From the NCBI GenBank assembly GCA_938074445.1, contig CALJEK010000012.1, positions 1-64,000 on the forward strand: a stretch of 64,000 nucleotides of DNA, read 5' to 3'. Positions 47,001 through 55,583 of the stretch are shown here, piece after piece. Position numbers and translations under genes: made by a program. The first letter of the stretch is position 1. Each line of letters opens with the position of its first letter. The notes beneath the pieces are model-generated. The model was not told where the DNA came from. It saw only the letters and a list, made by a program, of their open reading frames with translations, and made no database searches. The DNA comes from Candidatus Kryptoniota bacterium (GTDB taxonomy: Bacteria > Bacteroidota > Ignavibacteria > Kryptoniales > Kryptoniaceae).

Positions 47001-47649
47001 CTTCCCCAGGCTCAACTGGAGATTGAGATGGGATGGTCTTGAAAAACTCTCAATTTTCCAATCCTTCGCAACTCGCGTTTCACTTGAACACGCTTACACT
47101 TCAACATTCGAAAAAAGATGGAGAAGCTTTGTCGGACAGGGACAAACATTTGAAGGCGAGCGAACTGGCTATGACTTTAACCCTTTGATTGGGCTTAACT
47201 TAATCTTCAAACCTCTGTGGAATGGAAACTTAACTGGTGGTTTTAGATATATAACCTCAACCTACTATGACCTTAACTTTTCAGCGAAAGCAATCGTTGA
47301 GACATTTAGAAGAGAGGTTTCGTTCAATTTGAGTTATTCAAAACGTGGGTTCAATTTACCAATTTTCGGTCTTTCACTTAAAAACGATGTTGATATAACC
47401 TTTACCTACTCATCGTCGAAAAATTCAAGACAAACATATCAAGCAAGAAATCTTTCACAAGCCTTGCCTCTTGATGGAATTTTAAGAACAACGATGGAGT
47501 TAAGATTTCGCTATATGTTAAGCACGCGCGTTACAGGCTCGCTGTTTTATCGATTTGTAAAATCAAAGTCCGATTCAAGAAGCACCTTTATCCCTGGCAC
47601 AACAATAAATGAGGTTGGGGTTGATCTCCGTATCTTAATCGGAACATAA
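41068..47649 (+). CDS. sprA: SprA/SOV, outer-membrane translocon of the type IX secretion system
   Basis: A 2193-residue outer-membrane protein with a signal peptide (ends SSLANG). Its size and the segments NVGGTIGDKLNITADWNTQR, YLDDFEGSK, GDVWVNELRL and the long C-terminal barrel are specific for SprA, which forms the large channel through which type IX cargo leaves. Middle portions (about 980-1150) hold Asp-rich turns such as NGNYRLDPDEDVGLDG. It is transcribed on its own from a 190-base divergent region and is followed 25 bases later by pyk. The sorting-domain proteins encoded at 10-28 kb are natural clients. This gene is the clearest marker for an FCB-group organism. Confidence 0.97.
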   Translation: MRSGVCAILFFVSFTLSSLANGSISSNNTSLPDTSAAKVDTVKLDSTAGENFFNKKFELKPYVQLNPPKFHPLSFTPSNLITQEVKIDSTGKFVKIIEKIAGSERTFPFVIPLEKYIQIKLEENKRKSWVELAHRYEKKEERDDIEKLFGSITNIQIPVPANPIFSIFGPPVINLHISGAVDITGAWRNEKSEQLIVSRFGSVRNEPDFNQQVQINVGGTIGDKLNITADWNTQRQFEFENQLKIRYKGYDDEIIQSIEAGNVSLQTPSSLIGSSQALFGIKANLQLGPLKLTTIASQKKGESQERVLTGGAQTQSIEVFLYQYSQRHYFVDEKYIKTYEPYYQNSPPLRVAPELQVKDIEVWISQLERPEPGLTRFVVADIDLPPITNKSYYDSLRTVRQSDPGRIEVGLFRKLEQGKDYTINADIGVISLNIDIQDNQALAVAYRIEGPTQIADDDTVYGDFVNSLTDTAVTLVLKLVRPKSPQPSFKKAWILQLRNIYPLAGARNVKKEGFELKLLYKPSPDQEEREDIDGINLLRAFGFDKFTEDGSPGSDNKFDFSDQTINPARGEIIFPFLKPFSKETLKKIFPDKDDEFINTIAYDDIYDTNQVAARNNTAKASKFKISAKLTSDVQATYNLGFNVAEGSVQVYLNDRRLVEGVDYRVDYILGQLTILNRDAILPGANLRIRYETNDLFSFASKTILGARGDLDFGENTKFGFTFMNYAQQTLSDKVRLGEEPISNTMLGVDLSTKFNSRKISEFFNIFPGYQAKQDAVFSLRGESAFIIADPNTRKSTIVGDNKESVVYLDDFEGSKRIISFSLISSHWHLSSAPAFMPLLGETRKEEISDTIKVQRKGYLAWFNIPQSVQVNEVWPQKRVAQEEQFITPLDIQFFPQRRGQYNYTTKWDSVKNFPRQNWAGMMRVLPYFSTDLTTENITYIEIWFKVIGNPGPNAKMLINLGQISEDVIPNKKLDTEDKNGNYRLDPDEDVGLDGMSDDEERAKYPYLGDDPSQDNFDYSDLLRRNGTEGNRNFYPEPDREDLNRNHILDLVNNYFEYEIPLDTVNNPYIAGGGSNGWYQLKIPLSSFTRKVGEPSFTLIEFVRVWFTGFDNEAIIRVAEFNLVGNYWEELVKNDEMFKVTVVSVEDNPDYTPPPGVQRPRDRTRPDQQIEGNEQSLEFIVRNLPDDTLRFAMRRFPQRLDLFNYKIMRLFVHGDRNFYFRDTTDYSGEIFIWIGTDTSNYYEYRQPIWPGWDVRNNVQIVFDQLTALKQTRDSINQPVKRISVPDGPPGATYWVKGNPSLTNITFIAIGVTNPKGKGPMLLSGDVWVNELRLLKANDAPGWAYNISAQFSVPEILNVNFGIARKSPEFRGLTDKFINSSARVLSTNWAFSANFNIEKILPSFLNSSLRIPFTYSRAENIGIPKYIPGKDILATEAANRLRQTIIEKGGTEEEANRKADSLLTVIQQIMVSETWAIPSVNFTINSQKWYIRDVINKINIGFNFNRSKFRDINTELSNRWGFNFQTNYSTSIKPVTFKPFKSLFDGVPLLDAYKDWGIQLTPSSFAGMMRFDRGHENRKFRTKTTYEPTTRSFNAQRGFSFDWRFSNNGLINPSLRYQVDIGSNLVHLETDSLGRQRSTKEIFNDIFFKDGLINFGKTSTLSQQISIGTNPKIPPILGLNKYFNVNFSYSSAYRWQNNFQQRELGRSAGYSANLNFNLSLKLKSLANSWFGEEERRGRGAQTQKDTSKKSGLAISPKNLLKMLIKTPFLDYENVQITFTQTNTAMNSGLYGERPGMGNLWSWLPFTSDKIEYGPSLLYQLGFVSDPNGKIQLSPKKGFPFFGFEQSPGLRAPNGNLDNNYTQNNKISITTSRSLWQGAYLDLSWNIGWGYQRNQRIVTDSLGIPKVTSFTSSASISRSFLTLPPVFIFSVFKSGIKSVASIYSELKLDPNDKRTDDEKLAQAFEEGFETLPFLSKLLGGFFPRLNWRLRWDGLEKLSIFQSFATRVSLEHAYTSTFEKRWRSFVGQGQTFEGERTGYDFNPLIGLNLIFKPLWNGNLTGGFRYITSTYYDLNFSAKAIVETFRREVSFNLSYSKRGFNLPIFGLSLKNDVDITFTYSSSKNSRQTYQARNLSQALPLDGILRTTMELRFRYMLSTRVTGSLFYRFVKSKSDSRSTFIPGTTINEVGVDLRILIGT

Positions 47650-47674
47650 TCACAAAATAAAAATTTGATGACGA

Positions 47675-49093
47675 ATGGAAAACTTAAGAAGGACAAAAAT
47701 AGTGTGCACTCTCGGACCTGCTGTAAGCACGCTTGAAAAAATCGTTGAGCTAATAAACGCGGGAATGGATGCAGTAAGATTGAATTTTTCGCATGGAGAT
47801 TATGAAGAGCATCTAAAATTTATAAAACTTGTAAACGAAGCCTCCAAAATCACAGGTAAATTCGTCCCAATAATTCAAGACCTTCAAGGTCCAAAGATAA
47901 GGGTTGGGAAATTAAAAACAGAGCCAATTGAACTTAAAACAGGAACTTTTGTTTTTCTCACAACTGAACAAATTGACGGCGACGACCAAATTATCCCAGT
48001 TCAATACGAATACCTCACGGACGATGTTAAACCTGGGGACACGATACTTTTGGACGATGGAATGATTGAACTCAAAGTTATTGGGATTGAAAAAAAGAAG
48101 GTAAAATGCGAAGTTATCGACGGTGGAATTTTAAAATCGCATAAGGGAGTAAATCTGCCTAACGTAAACCTTCGAATTCCATCGCTTACTGAAAAAGATG
48201 TGGAAGATTTAAAATTTGGGCTTGAAAATGGGGTTGATTATGTGGCATTGTCATTTGTTAGGAAAAAAGAAGATATAATTGAACTGCAAAGGAAAATGGA
48301 AGATTTTGGCAGGGTTGTTCCTATAATTGCAAAAATTGAAAGGGTTGAAGCAGTTAAATTAATCGATGATATAATTGAACTTGCTGATGCGATAATGGTT
48401 GCAAGAGGTGACCTTGGGGTCGAGCTCCCAACCGAAGATGTTCCAGTTTTACAGAAGATGTTAATTAAAAAAGCAAACAGAGCTGGAAAGCCCGTCATAA
48501 CCGCAACTCAAATGCTTGAATCAATGGTTTCAAACCCGAGACCAACGCGAGCAGAAGCAACCGATGTTGCAAACGCCGTCCTCGATGGCACAGATGCAAT
48601 GATGCTAAGTAGCGAAACATCGATTGGTGAATTCCCTATCGAGGCTGTTAAAGTAATGAACAAGATAATACGGGCTATTGAGACACAGTATAATTTTTAT
48701 GGACCTGTTTTTGACTCGGATTTGAAACCAGAAAACGAAGTTGATTCAATAGGGCGCGCTGCTTGTTTGTTAGCACAACAGTTAAATGCAAAAGCAATTG
48801 TAACAATAACTCATACAGGAGCAACTGCGAAATCAATTGCAAAATATAGACCTGCCGTCCCAATAATTGCTCTTACAGATAGCGATGAAGTTGTAAAACG
48901 TTTAAACATCGTGTGGGGAGTGAGCGGAATTAAACTTAAAGAAATTTCAGAAACGGACAAAACGATAGAAAATGCAAAAATTCAATTAAGAGAGAGTGGA
49001 ATTTTAGCAAGTGGAGACTTAATAATAATGACAGCTGGGATCCCGCTTTTCCAGCGAGGCTCGACAAATATGATAAAAATTGAAAGAATTTAA
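47675..49093 (+). CDS. pyk: pyruvate kinase
   Basis: A 472-residue enzyme that makes pyruvate and ATP from phosphoenolpyruvate and ADP, the last step of glycolysis. The start [20 protein letters not shown], the active-site segment [11 protein letters not shown], the metal/phosphate motif [12 protein letters not shown] and [19 protein letters not shown] are diagnostic. It has the basic length, with no C-terminal extra PEP-utiliser domain. It starts 25 bases after sprA and its end lies 19 bases before the queC start, so it sits in a plus-strand run without obvious functional link. Confidence 0.97.
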   Translation: MENLRRTKIVCTLGPAVSTLEKIVELINAGMDAVRLNFSHGDYEEHLKFIKLVNEASKITGKFVPIIQDLQGPKIRVGKLKTEPIELKTGTFVFLTTEQIDGDDQIIPVQYEYLTDDVKPGDTILLDDGMIELKVIGIEKKKVKCEVIDGGILKSHKGVNLPNVNLRIPSLTEKDVEDLKFGLENGVDYVALSFVRKKEDIIELQRKMEDFGRVVPIIAKIERVEAVKLIDDIIELADAIMVARGDLGVELPTEDVPVLQKMLIKKANRAGKPVITATQMLESMVSNPRPTRAEATDVANAVLDGTDAMMLSSETSIGEFPIEAVKVMNKIIRAIETQYNFYGPVFDSDLKPENEVDSIGRAACLLAQQLNAKAIVTITHTGATAKSIAKYRPAVPIIALTDSDEVVKRLNIVWGVSGIKLKEISETDKTIENAKIQLRESGILASGDLIIMTAGIPLFQRGSTNMIKIERI

Positions 49094-49112
49094 AACAAAC
49101 TTTGAAGAAGTC

Positions 49113-49814
49113 ATGCTTGGGAAAGAAATTGCTGTGGTTTTGGTAAGTGGCGGGCTTGATTCCTGCGTCACAGCTGCCATCGCTAACTCCCTCGGTTATG
49201 AACTCGCCTTCCTTCATCTAAACTATGGTCAAAGAACCCAACAAAGAGAACTAAAAGCTTTCAACGATATAGCCGACTTTTATAATGTCAAAAGAAGACT
49301 TGTGGTAAACGTTGAACATTTAAAACTAATTGGTGGTTCAAGCCTAACAGACGAGAATATCCCTGTTGAGAAAGCAAATCTAAAAAGAGAAACAATCCCG
49401 ACAAGCTACGTCCCATTTAGAAATGCGAACTTGCTTTCAATTGCTGTTTCATGGGCAGAGGTGATCGGCGCAACCAAAATTTTCATCGGTGCAGTTGAGG
49501 AAGATTCATCCGGGTATCCTGATTGTAGGAAGGAATTTTATAAAGCTTTTAACGAGGTCATAAAATTAGGAACGAAGGCTGGTGTTGAGGGAAAACCCAT
49601 TGAGATAGTAACACCTGTCATCGATATGAAGAAAGTAGATATAGTTAAAAAAGGGATTGAACTCAAAGCACCTTTTCATTTAACTTGGAGCTGTTATCAA
49701 AGAGAGGATGTTGCTTGTGGCGTTTGTGATAGTTGCGCTTTGCGCTTAAGAGGATTCCAACTTGCTGGTGTAGATGACCCAATTCCATATGAAGTTAAAC
49801 CAGTTTACATATAA
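49113..49814 (+). CDS. queC: 7-cyano-7-deazaguanine synthase
   Basis: A 233-residue enzyme of queuosine/preQ0 synthesis that turns 7-carboxy-7-deazaguanine and ammonia into preQ0 using ATP. The PP-loop [10 protein letters not shown] near the N-terminus and the zinc-binding cysteines in [19 protein letters not shown] are typical. The frame is open back to a TTG inside pyk (49080), but the ATG at 49113 with GAAGAAG upstream gives the normal N-terminus. No other queuosine gene is adjacent. It converges with uvrA, and a structured stretch lies between them. Confidence 0.96.
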   Translation: MLGKEIAVVLVSGGLDSCVTAAIANSLGYELAFLHLNYGQRTQQRELKAFNDIADFYNVKRRLVVNVEHLKLIGGSSLTDENIPVEKANLKRETIPTSYVPFRNANLLSIAVSWAEVIGATKIFIGAVEEDSSGYPDCRKEFYKAFNEVIKLGTKAGVEGKPIEIVTPVIDMKKVDIVKKGIELKAPFHLTWSCYQREDVACGVCDSCALRLRGFQLAGVDDPIPYEVKPVYI

Positions 49815-49817
49815 AGC

Positions 49818-49910
49818 AAAAAGGTCTGGGCTTAACCCCATTAGCGGAGTTTCACCCAGACCCTTGAGCAATGATGAAGCAGAACCTCCCCCCAGAGGTC
49901 CTCGCTTCAA
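49818..49910 (-). ncRNA. candidate structured RNA or 3' element between uvrA and queC
   Basis: On the minus strand, a 7-bp hairpin (GGACCTC at 49901-49895 with GAGGTTC at 49888-49882) is followed by a long composite hairpin. Its outer stem pairs GGTCTGGG with CCCAGACC (49862-49855 with 49830-49823), and its inner stem pairs AACTCC with GGGGTT. A T-run (49822-49818) then ends it like a terminator. A TATATT sequence at 49941-49936 could be a -10 element. It may be a small RNA or only the uvrA terminator. I do not recognise an RNA family; I compared it by eye with SRP and preQ1 RNAs without a match. Confidence 0.35.
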
Positions 49911-50017
49911 AAATCGAATCAACTTTTTCACTTAAAATATAAAATTGAAGTATGTTCTCTTTCCTTGATGAAAATCACAAATCTGAAAACGCTTTGGCAA
50001 GGTTTTTGCAGACATAC

Positions 50018-52795
50018 TTATACATCATTGAGGTATTTTCTCAAGAACTGCCCAGTATACGAATTTGGATTTTGTGCAACTTCTTCCGGGGTTCCAACCG
50101 CAACTATATGACCTCCCCCATCCCCTGCTTCAGGTCCGAGGTCAATTATCCAATCAGCACATTTTATAACATCCATATTATGTTCAATCACAATGATTGA
50201 ATGCCCCGAGTCAAGAAGTGCGTTAAATGCCTTCAAAAGTTTAGCAATATCATCAAAATGAAGCCCCGTCGTTGGCTCATCAAAAATAAACAATGTATGT
50301 GGACTCGTTTCAGACGCAAGAAGATGCGCCGAAAGTTTAACACGCTGAGCTTCACCACCGGATAAAGTGTTCGCAGGTTGCCCAAGCTTAATATAACCAA
50401 GTCCAACCGCATCTAAAACTTTTAATCTCTCAACTATTTTTCTATGCCCTCTGAAAAACTCAATTGCTTCCGCAACGCTCATATTTAAAACATCGCTTAT
50501 ATTTTTCCCCTTGTATTCTACCTCAAGTATTTCACTTTTGTATCTTTTTCCGTTGCACGAATCACAAGGAAGGTAAATATCCGCAAGAAATTGCATCTCA
50601 ATTTTAACATATCCCTCCCCCTCGCATGTTTCACACCGCCCACCTGGAATATTGAATGAAAAATGTCCCGAAGTGTATCCTCTAACCTTCGCAAGATAAG
50701 TTGACGCGAAAACTTCCCGTATGCCATCAAATGCTTTCACATATGTGACAGGATTTGAACGGGGCGTTTTACCGATCGGCGATTGGTCTACCATCTCAAC
50801 TGCATCAATTAATTCATGACCTTCTATCACATCAAATTTGCCTATTTTCCCCTCGTAAGTCCCCTCTTTTATTTTTTTCAAACCTGCATAGAGCACATCG
50901 TGAACAAGCGTGCTTTTGCCTGAACCACTCACACCGGTGACGCAAACGAAAACATTTAAGGGAAATTCAACATCTATATTTTTCAGATTATGTTCTCTTG
51001 CTCCACGAACTATTATCGAATTCCCACCTTTTGGCTTCCTTCTCTTTTTAGGCACTGGAATTTTCAAACGTCCGCTTAGATATTTACCTGTTAACGAATT
51101 CTCATCTTTAAGCAAATTTTCATATTTACCCTGAAAAACTACCCTCCCACCATTTTCTCCAGCCCCAGGACCAAGATCTACTATATAATCAGCCGATTCG
51201 ATAATTTCTCTATCGTGTTCAACGACGATAACTGTATTGCCATTTTCTTTGAGCGATTTTAAAATTTTTATAAGCCGATACGTATCCCGCGGATGCAAAC
51301 CAATGCTCGGTTCATCAAGAATGTAAAGAGTGCCAACAAGTGAAGAGCCAAGTGCGGTTGCAAGGTTTATCCTTTGTGCCTCACCTCCAGATAAAGTGTT
51401 TGACAACCTATCAAGAGTTAAATACCCAAGCCCAACTTCATAAAGATATTTTAATCTGCGGTTTATCTCAGAAAGTATGCTCGCGGAAATTGTCTTTTCA
51501 TAATCATTTAACTCGATATTTTGAAAGAAGAAATATGCTTCTTCTATTGACATTCGAACAACATCGTAAATTGTTTTCCCCGCGATTTTAACATTTAATG
51601 CCTCTTTCCTAAGCCTTGAGCCACCGCAGAGATCGCAAGTTGTGTACCCTCTATATCTCGAGAGCATCACCCTATAGTGAACCTTATAAGAGTTTTCTTC
51701 AAGCAGTCTAAAAAATCCATTAATGCCCTCAAACCCATCGTAACCGTTTTTTATAATTTCAATATGGTCGGGGCTTAAATCTTTAAAAGGCACATCGATT
51801 GGAATACCAATTTTCTTTGCAACGCGCAACAAATCCTTCTGAAACCAAGAAAACTTCTCACTTCTCCACGGGTAAATCGCCCCATCTTTTATACTTTTTG
51901 TCTTGTCCGGAACGAGTGCGTCCCAATCAATTCCATATGCCCTGCCAAATCCTTGACACTTTGGACAAGCGCCATATGGATTATTGAAGGAGAAGAGCCT
52001 TGGTTCCGGCTCCTCATATTCTATTTTACAATACGCACATTCAAAATGTTCACTAAACTTCATAATCTCACCCGAATCAAGAACTTTCACGACAAGATAA
52101 CCCCGCCCTTCATTAAATCCCATCTCAACAGAATCAAACAATCTCACCTCGTCGATATCGGAACGAACAACAAAGCGATCAACGAGAACATAAACTTCTC
52201 TCTTTTTCAGCTTTTTGAAATCAACTTTCTCACCCAAATCGATAAGCTCATCGTTGACAAAAATACGATAAAAACCTTTTTCCTTAAGCGCCTCCAATTC
52301 ATCCTCAATGGTGTGACCCTCGTGGATATGTAGTGGGAAAAGAATGTAAACTTTGCTTCCCTCAGGGATTTGTTTTATTTTCTCCACGACAAAACCTGGT
52401 GTATCCTTTTGAACAAGATTCCCGCACTTCGAACAATAAGTTTTACCAACCCTTGCGAACAAGAGACGAAGATAATCATAAATTTCGGTCATCGTCCCAA
52501 CAGTTGAACGTGGATTACGCCCCGTTGACTTTTGATCGATCGCGATAGCAGGAGCAATCCCTTCAATTAAATCAACATCAGGTTTATCCATTTTTTCTAA
52601 AAACTGCCGAGCATAAGCAGATAAACTTTCGACATATCTTCTCTGACCTTCCGCATATATTGTATCAAAAGCGAGGGATGATTTCCCAGAACCACTCACA
52701 CCCGTGAAGACAATGAGACGATTTTTGGGGAGCTCCAGATTTATATTTTTAAGATTATGAACGCGAGCACCTTTGATGACAATTTTGTCACTCAT
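50018..52795 (-). CDS. uvrA: excinuclease ABC subunit A
   Basis: A 925-residue ABC-type ATPase that finds DNA lesions and loads UvrB in nucleotide excision repair. Two nucleotide-binding halves have P-loops GVSGSGKSS and GVSGSGKST and signatures LSGGEAQRI and LSGGEAQRV. Zinc modules are seen in CSKCGN...CAYC, CDLCGGSRL and CETCEGEGYVKIEMQFLADI...CDSC. The length is normal. It has no neighbouring excision-repair gene. The opposite strand beyond its start holds a tRNA-Ser gene. Confidence 0.98.
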   Translation of the reverse strand: MSDKIVIKGARVHNLKNINLELPKNRLIVFTGVSGSGKSSLAFDTIYAEGQRRYVESLSAYARQFLEKMDKPDVDLIEGIAPAIAIDQKSTGRNPRSTVGTMTEIYDYLRLLFARVGKTYCSKCGNLVQKDTPGFVVEKIKQIPEGSKVYILFPLHIHEGHTIEDELEALKEKGFYRIFVNDELIDLGEKVDFKKLKKREVYVLVDRFVVRSDIDEVRLFDSVEMGFNEGRGYLVVKVLDSGEIMKFSEHFECAYCKIEYEEPEPRLFSFNNPYGACPKCQGFGRAYGIDWDALVPDKTKSIKDGAIYPWRSEKFSWFQKDLLRVAKKIGIPIDVPFKDLSPDHIEIIKNGYDGFEGINGFFRLLEENSYKVHYRVMLSRYRGYTTCDLCGGSRLRKEALNVKIAGKTIYDVVRMSIEEAYFFFQNIELNDYEKTISASILSEINRRLKYLYEVGLGYLTLDRLSNTLSGGEAQRINLATALGSSLVGTLYILDEPSIGLHPRDTYRLIKILKSLKENGNTVIVVEHDREIIESADYIVDLGPGAGENGGRVVFQGKYENLLKDENSLTGKYLSGRLKIPVPKKRRKPKGGNSIIVRGAREHNLKNIDVEFPLNVFVCVTGVSGSGKSTLVHDVLYAGLKKIKEGTYEGKIGKFDVIEGHELIDAVEMVDQSPIGKTPRSNPVTYVKAFDGIREVFASTYLAKVRGYTSGHFSFNIPGGRCETCEGEGYVKIEMQFLADIYLPCDSCNGKRYKSEILEVEYKGKNISDVLNMSVAEAIEFFRGHRKIVERLKVLDAVGLGYIKLGQPANTLSGGEAQRVKLSAHLLASETSPHTLFIFDEPTTGLHFDDIAKLLKAFNALLDSGHSIIVIEHNMDVIKCADWIIDLGPEAGDGGGHIVAVGTPEEVAQNPNSYTGQFLRKYLNDV

Positions 52796-52939
52796 CCCTT
52801 TTATAGATTTCAGGCTTTAATTTTCTCACATGTTCGCAGTTAATTTAAACCATAGGAAAAAATGAAACAAATTCTTTACCGAAACCCCAAGGTATGTTCA
52901 CCGCTTAATAAAAACCGATTTCCTGAATAAGATTGGAAG

Positions 52940-52989
52940 GTCTCACCCAGTGCACTCGTTGAGACGGGCCTCTCGAGTTTAACGCGAGG
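52940..52989 (+). other. stem-loop pair upstream of tRNA-Ser
   Basis: Two adjacent hairpins can be drawn on the plus strand: GTCTCA (52940-52945) with TGAGAC (52960-52965), and CCTCTCG (52969-52975) with CGCGAGG (52983-52989, one mismatch). A T-rich stretch (52996-53020) follows. This may be a terminator-like or leader structure in the 238-base region between uvrA and the tRNA; no gene is seen there. Confidence 0.25.
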
Positions 52990-53033
52990 TTGTATCTTTC
53001 ACTCTATTTTTTTAAATTTTAAAGCGCAAACAT

Positions 53034-53123
53034 GGAGGGGTGCCGGAGTGGATGAACGGGGCGGTCTCGAAAACCGCTATCCCGCTAAAAGCGGGATCGT
53101 GGGTTCGAATCCCACCCCCTCCG
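53034..53123 (+). tRNA. tRNA-Ser (anticodon CGA)
   Basis: A 90-base cloverleaf: acceptor GGAGGGG pairs with CCCCTCC, with discriminator G. The anticodon stem GCGGT/ACCGC holds the loop CTCGAAA, giving anticodon CGA for codon UCG. A long variable arm (ATCCCGC / GCGGGAT) and the T-arm GTGGGTTCGAATCCCAC are typical of class II serine tRNA. The 3' CCA is not encoded, so it must be added by the nucleotidyltransferase. Confidence 0.97.
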
Positions 53124-53125
53124 CT

Positions 53126-53596
53126 TCACAAATGCTCACCTATGTCACAAAATACCGGCTCAACAAGCCTAACATAATCCGCCATCTTCATCCTCACAAC
53201 ATCGTTGTGCGTCCCACCGTTAAAACTTATTTCCTCGTTTAATTTGAATTTTTCATCAACATAAACTGGAAGATTATACAAGTTTCCAAACGGTGGCATT
53301 GCTCCCACTTCACAATCTGGAAATAACTGTCTAAATTCATTTTCTGTTGCAAGGCTTAAATTTTCAACATTTAAGATACTTTTTGCTTTTTCAAAATTCA
53401 CCCTATGATCCGCAGGCACAACAAGCATAAAAAACTTGCCGTCCGATTTAACAATCACACACTTTGCAAATTCTTTTCCCTTAACATGAACGCTGGCTGC
53501 TACTTCCTGTGAAGTGAAAGCAGTTGAATGAACAATAGTAATATACTTCACCCCGTTTGAATCAAGATAATTTTTCAACCTTTCGCAGATCGCCAT
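53126..53596 (-). CDS. YbaK/EbsC-type aminoacyl-tRNA deacylase
   Basis: A 156-residue single-domain protein of the YbaK/ProX editing family, which removes wrongly attached amino acids from tRNA. The start LKNYLDSNGVKYITIVHS, the KGKEFAKCVIVK segment and the PPFGNLYNLPVYVDE loop are typical. The conserved lysine in AKCVIVK is present. A GGAGG site precedes the ATG. It ends just next to the tRNA-Ser gene on the other strand (3 bases), a convergent pair. Which amino acid it corrects is not clear from sequence. Confidence 0.88.
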   Translation of the reverse strand: MAICERLKNYLDSNGVKYITIVHSTAFTSQEVAASVHVKGKEFAKCVIVKSDGKFFMLVVPADHRVNFEKAKSILNVENLSLATENEFRQLFPDCEVGAMPPFGNLYNLPVYVDEKFKLNEEISFNGGTHNDVVRMKMADYVRLVEPVFCDIGEHL

Positions 53597-53687
53597 GGTA
53601 AGACCTCCATTTTAGATTGTATTTCTCGGCTGGTCAGATGTGAGAGGATTTCAACTATAAAAAATTTATTCCCTAAAATCGAAAAAA

Positions 53688-55418
53688 TCAATCACTTCCC
53701 CCAACGGAGGAACTCTTATAAATTACTATTTTCTGCCCCGCTTTTATAGAGTTTCCCGTCAAACTATTCCACTTTTTAATATCCTTAACGCTCACATTGT
53801 ATCTTTCCGCAATTGCGCTTAAAGTATCCCCCTTCTTAACTCGATAAACAATTCGCCCATCTATATTGTTAGTTTTTGTTCTATTTACCCTTACACCAGA
53901 ATATGAACGGATACCTGAAAGATCCGGCACCAAAATAACCTGCCCAATCCGCAGAGACCTTGGTTTAATGTTGGGATTAAAGCTATACAGAATCTCAATT
54001 GGAACCCCATATTTTTTAGCAATTTTATTAAGCGTTTCCCCTCTTTTCACTTGGTGAACTATTAAATTTCTCTTTTCATCATCGGGTAAAGCATTGTAGT
54101 TAACCATAAAAATTTCCTTCTTTCCCTTTGGAATCCTCAATGTATATGGATGTGGCGGAGTATACCCACGGATGAGCTCGGGATTTAGTTCAAGTAGAGT
54201 TTCAAGTTCAGTTTCTGCACACTCTGCAATTTTTTTCAAACTAACACTCGCATCAACCACCACCTCATCATATTCAATTGGATCGTCAATGTAAATTGGA
54301 AATTTAAAGCCGTACTTTTCAGGCTCAAGCGCTATCAAAGAAACAGCAATATATTGGGGGACATAGTTCCTTGTTTCCCTTGGCAAATACTTTCTTATTT
54401 TCCAAAAATCTGGAACCCCAGCTTTTCTTATCGCCCTTTGAACTCTCCCCGCGCCAGAATTATACGCAGCTATAGCCAAATGCCAATCCTCAAATAACTC
54501 ATAGAGGTCTTTTAGATGTTGAGCAGCTGCTCTCGTTGATTTCTCTACGTTCCTTCTCTCATCATACCACCAATTTGATTCAAGCCCATATAATCTTCCT
54601 GTTCCTCTGATAAATTGCCATACCCCAACGGCTTTAGCTCTTGAAACAGCAAATGGATTCACACCGCTTTCAATCATACAAAGATAAATTAACTCCTCAG
54701 GCAAATTATACTCGGCAAAAATTCTTTTAAACATTGAAAAATATCTTGCGAGTCGGCTCAACCACAACTCCATAAAATATCGCCCCTCATTCTGAAAATA
54801 ATTAAGATAACTTTGAACATATTCATTCATTACAAGCGGAACCGTTGTTTTGATTTTGACTATCTCCTCACCTTTGAACTCAACCCTTAGACTGTCAATT
54901 CTTTCAGCGATTTGATTAAGTTTGTCCTGAATGTTTGATATATATTCCTGAATTGAGCCTTCTTGCAAAAGCGAATCAAATTTCGAAACATATCTTTGAT
55001 AAAATCTCAAAACTTCCCCGCTTATAGACTCAAAATCTTTGCTTAACTCAACCTCACTTGTTCTCGAAACCTCATCAAGTTTTTCCATTGCACTATGGAT
55101 TATCTCGATTGCAGAAATCGTGTCCCCCTGTGAAATGTATTCAAGTGCAAGCTTGTACTCCTTCTTAACTTCATCTAAAATTTTTGCCGTTGTTACTGAG
55201 TCATAGATTAAAATATCATTTTTTAAAAGTTGCCTCTGCCCCCGAGACCCATCAATCGCTGATGTGTTCTTACTAATTAAATCTGCGGAATCAGGCAAAA
55301 TACAAAAACTTGTTGTATCTGGGTTTTGTGAAATTTGTGTCTCCTTTAAAATGTCGTTTTTAACAGCGCAACCATAAATTATAAAAACAAAGAACAGTGG
55401 TAAAAACTTTCTGTACAT
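53688..55418 (-). CDS. lytic transglycosylase lipoprotein with two LysM domains (MltD-like)
   Basis: A 576-residue envelope enzyme. A lipoprotein signal ends at IYGCAVKND (Cys17). About 40-190 are coiled helical sequence. About 225-365 is an SLT (family 1) lysozyme-like domain with catalytic Glu in CMIESGVNP (near residue 250), [18 protein letters not shown] and [10 protein letters not shown]. Two LysM repeats follow (about 440-485, [20 protein letters not shown]; about 525-570, [20 protein letters not shown]), which bind peptidoglycan. The enzyme should cut peptidoglycan by forming 1,6-anhydro-MurNAc ends. A GGAGG site precedes the ATG. It has 165 bases to the divergent operon at 55584. Confidence 0.93.
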   Translation of the reverse strand: MYRKFLPLFFVFIIYGCAVKNDILKETQISQNPDTTSFCILPDSADLISKNTSAIDGSRGQRQLLKNDILIYDSVTTAKILDEVKKEYKLALEYISQGDTISAIEIIHSAMEKLDEVSRTSEVELSKDFESISGEVLRFYQRYVSKFDSLLQEGSIQEYISNIQDKLNQIAERIDSLRVEFKGEEIVKIKTTVPLVMNEYVQSYLNYFQNEGRYFMELWLSRLARYFSMFKRIFAEYNLPEELIYLCMIESGVNPFAVSRAKAVGVWQFIRGTGRLYGLESNWWYDERRNVEKSTRAAAQHLKDLYELFEDWHLAIAAYNSGAGRVQRAIRKAGVPDFWKIRKYLPRETRNYVPQYIAVSLIALEPEKYGFKFPIYIDDPIEYDEVVVDASVSLKKIAECAETELETLLELNPELIRGYTPPHPYTLRIPKGKKEIFMVNYNALPDDEKRNLIVHQVKRGETLNKIAKKYGVPIEILYSFNPNIKPRSLRIGQVILVPDLSGIRSYSGVRVNRTKTNNIDGRIVYRVKKGDTLSAIAERYNVSVKDIKKWNSLTGNSIKAGQKIVIYKSSSVGGSD

Positions 55419-55583
55419 CTCACCTCCTAATTTTTGAACATGACTTTATTTACAGTTAAGATATTAATTTGAAAGGACAAAATCAAGGGAAACAAGCCTT
55501 CGGGCGCGCGGGATACCCCGAATTGTTTTTTAAGAACGCTTAATTTATATTTTATCAAGTAAAAGTAAAACCAAAGCGATTCT

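Noticed and set aside
49818-49910. Signal recognition particle RNA or preQ1 riboswitch
   Set aside because: The SRP GGAAG...AGCAG core and the preQ1 loop sequence are absent; the location downstream of queC also argues against a riboswitch for it.
53018-53030. TTAAAGCG-containing sequence before the tRNA-Ser, resembling half of the LacI operator
   Set aside because: Only eight bases match and the flanks differ; AT-rich intergenic DNA can give this by chance.
55490-55540. GC-rich palindrome-like stretch before the glycosyltransferase gene
   Set aside because: Short GC-rich pairing exists, but no stable stem with a T-run or conserved structure could be drawn.
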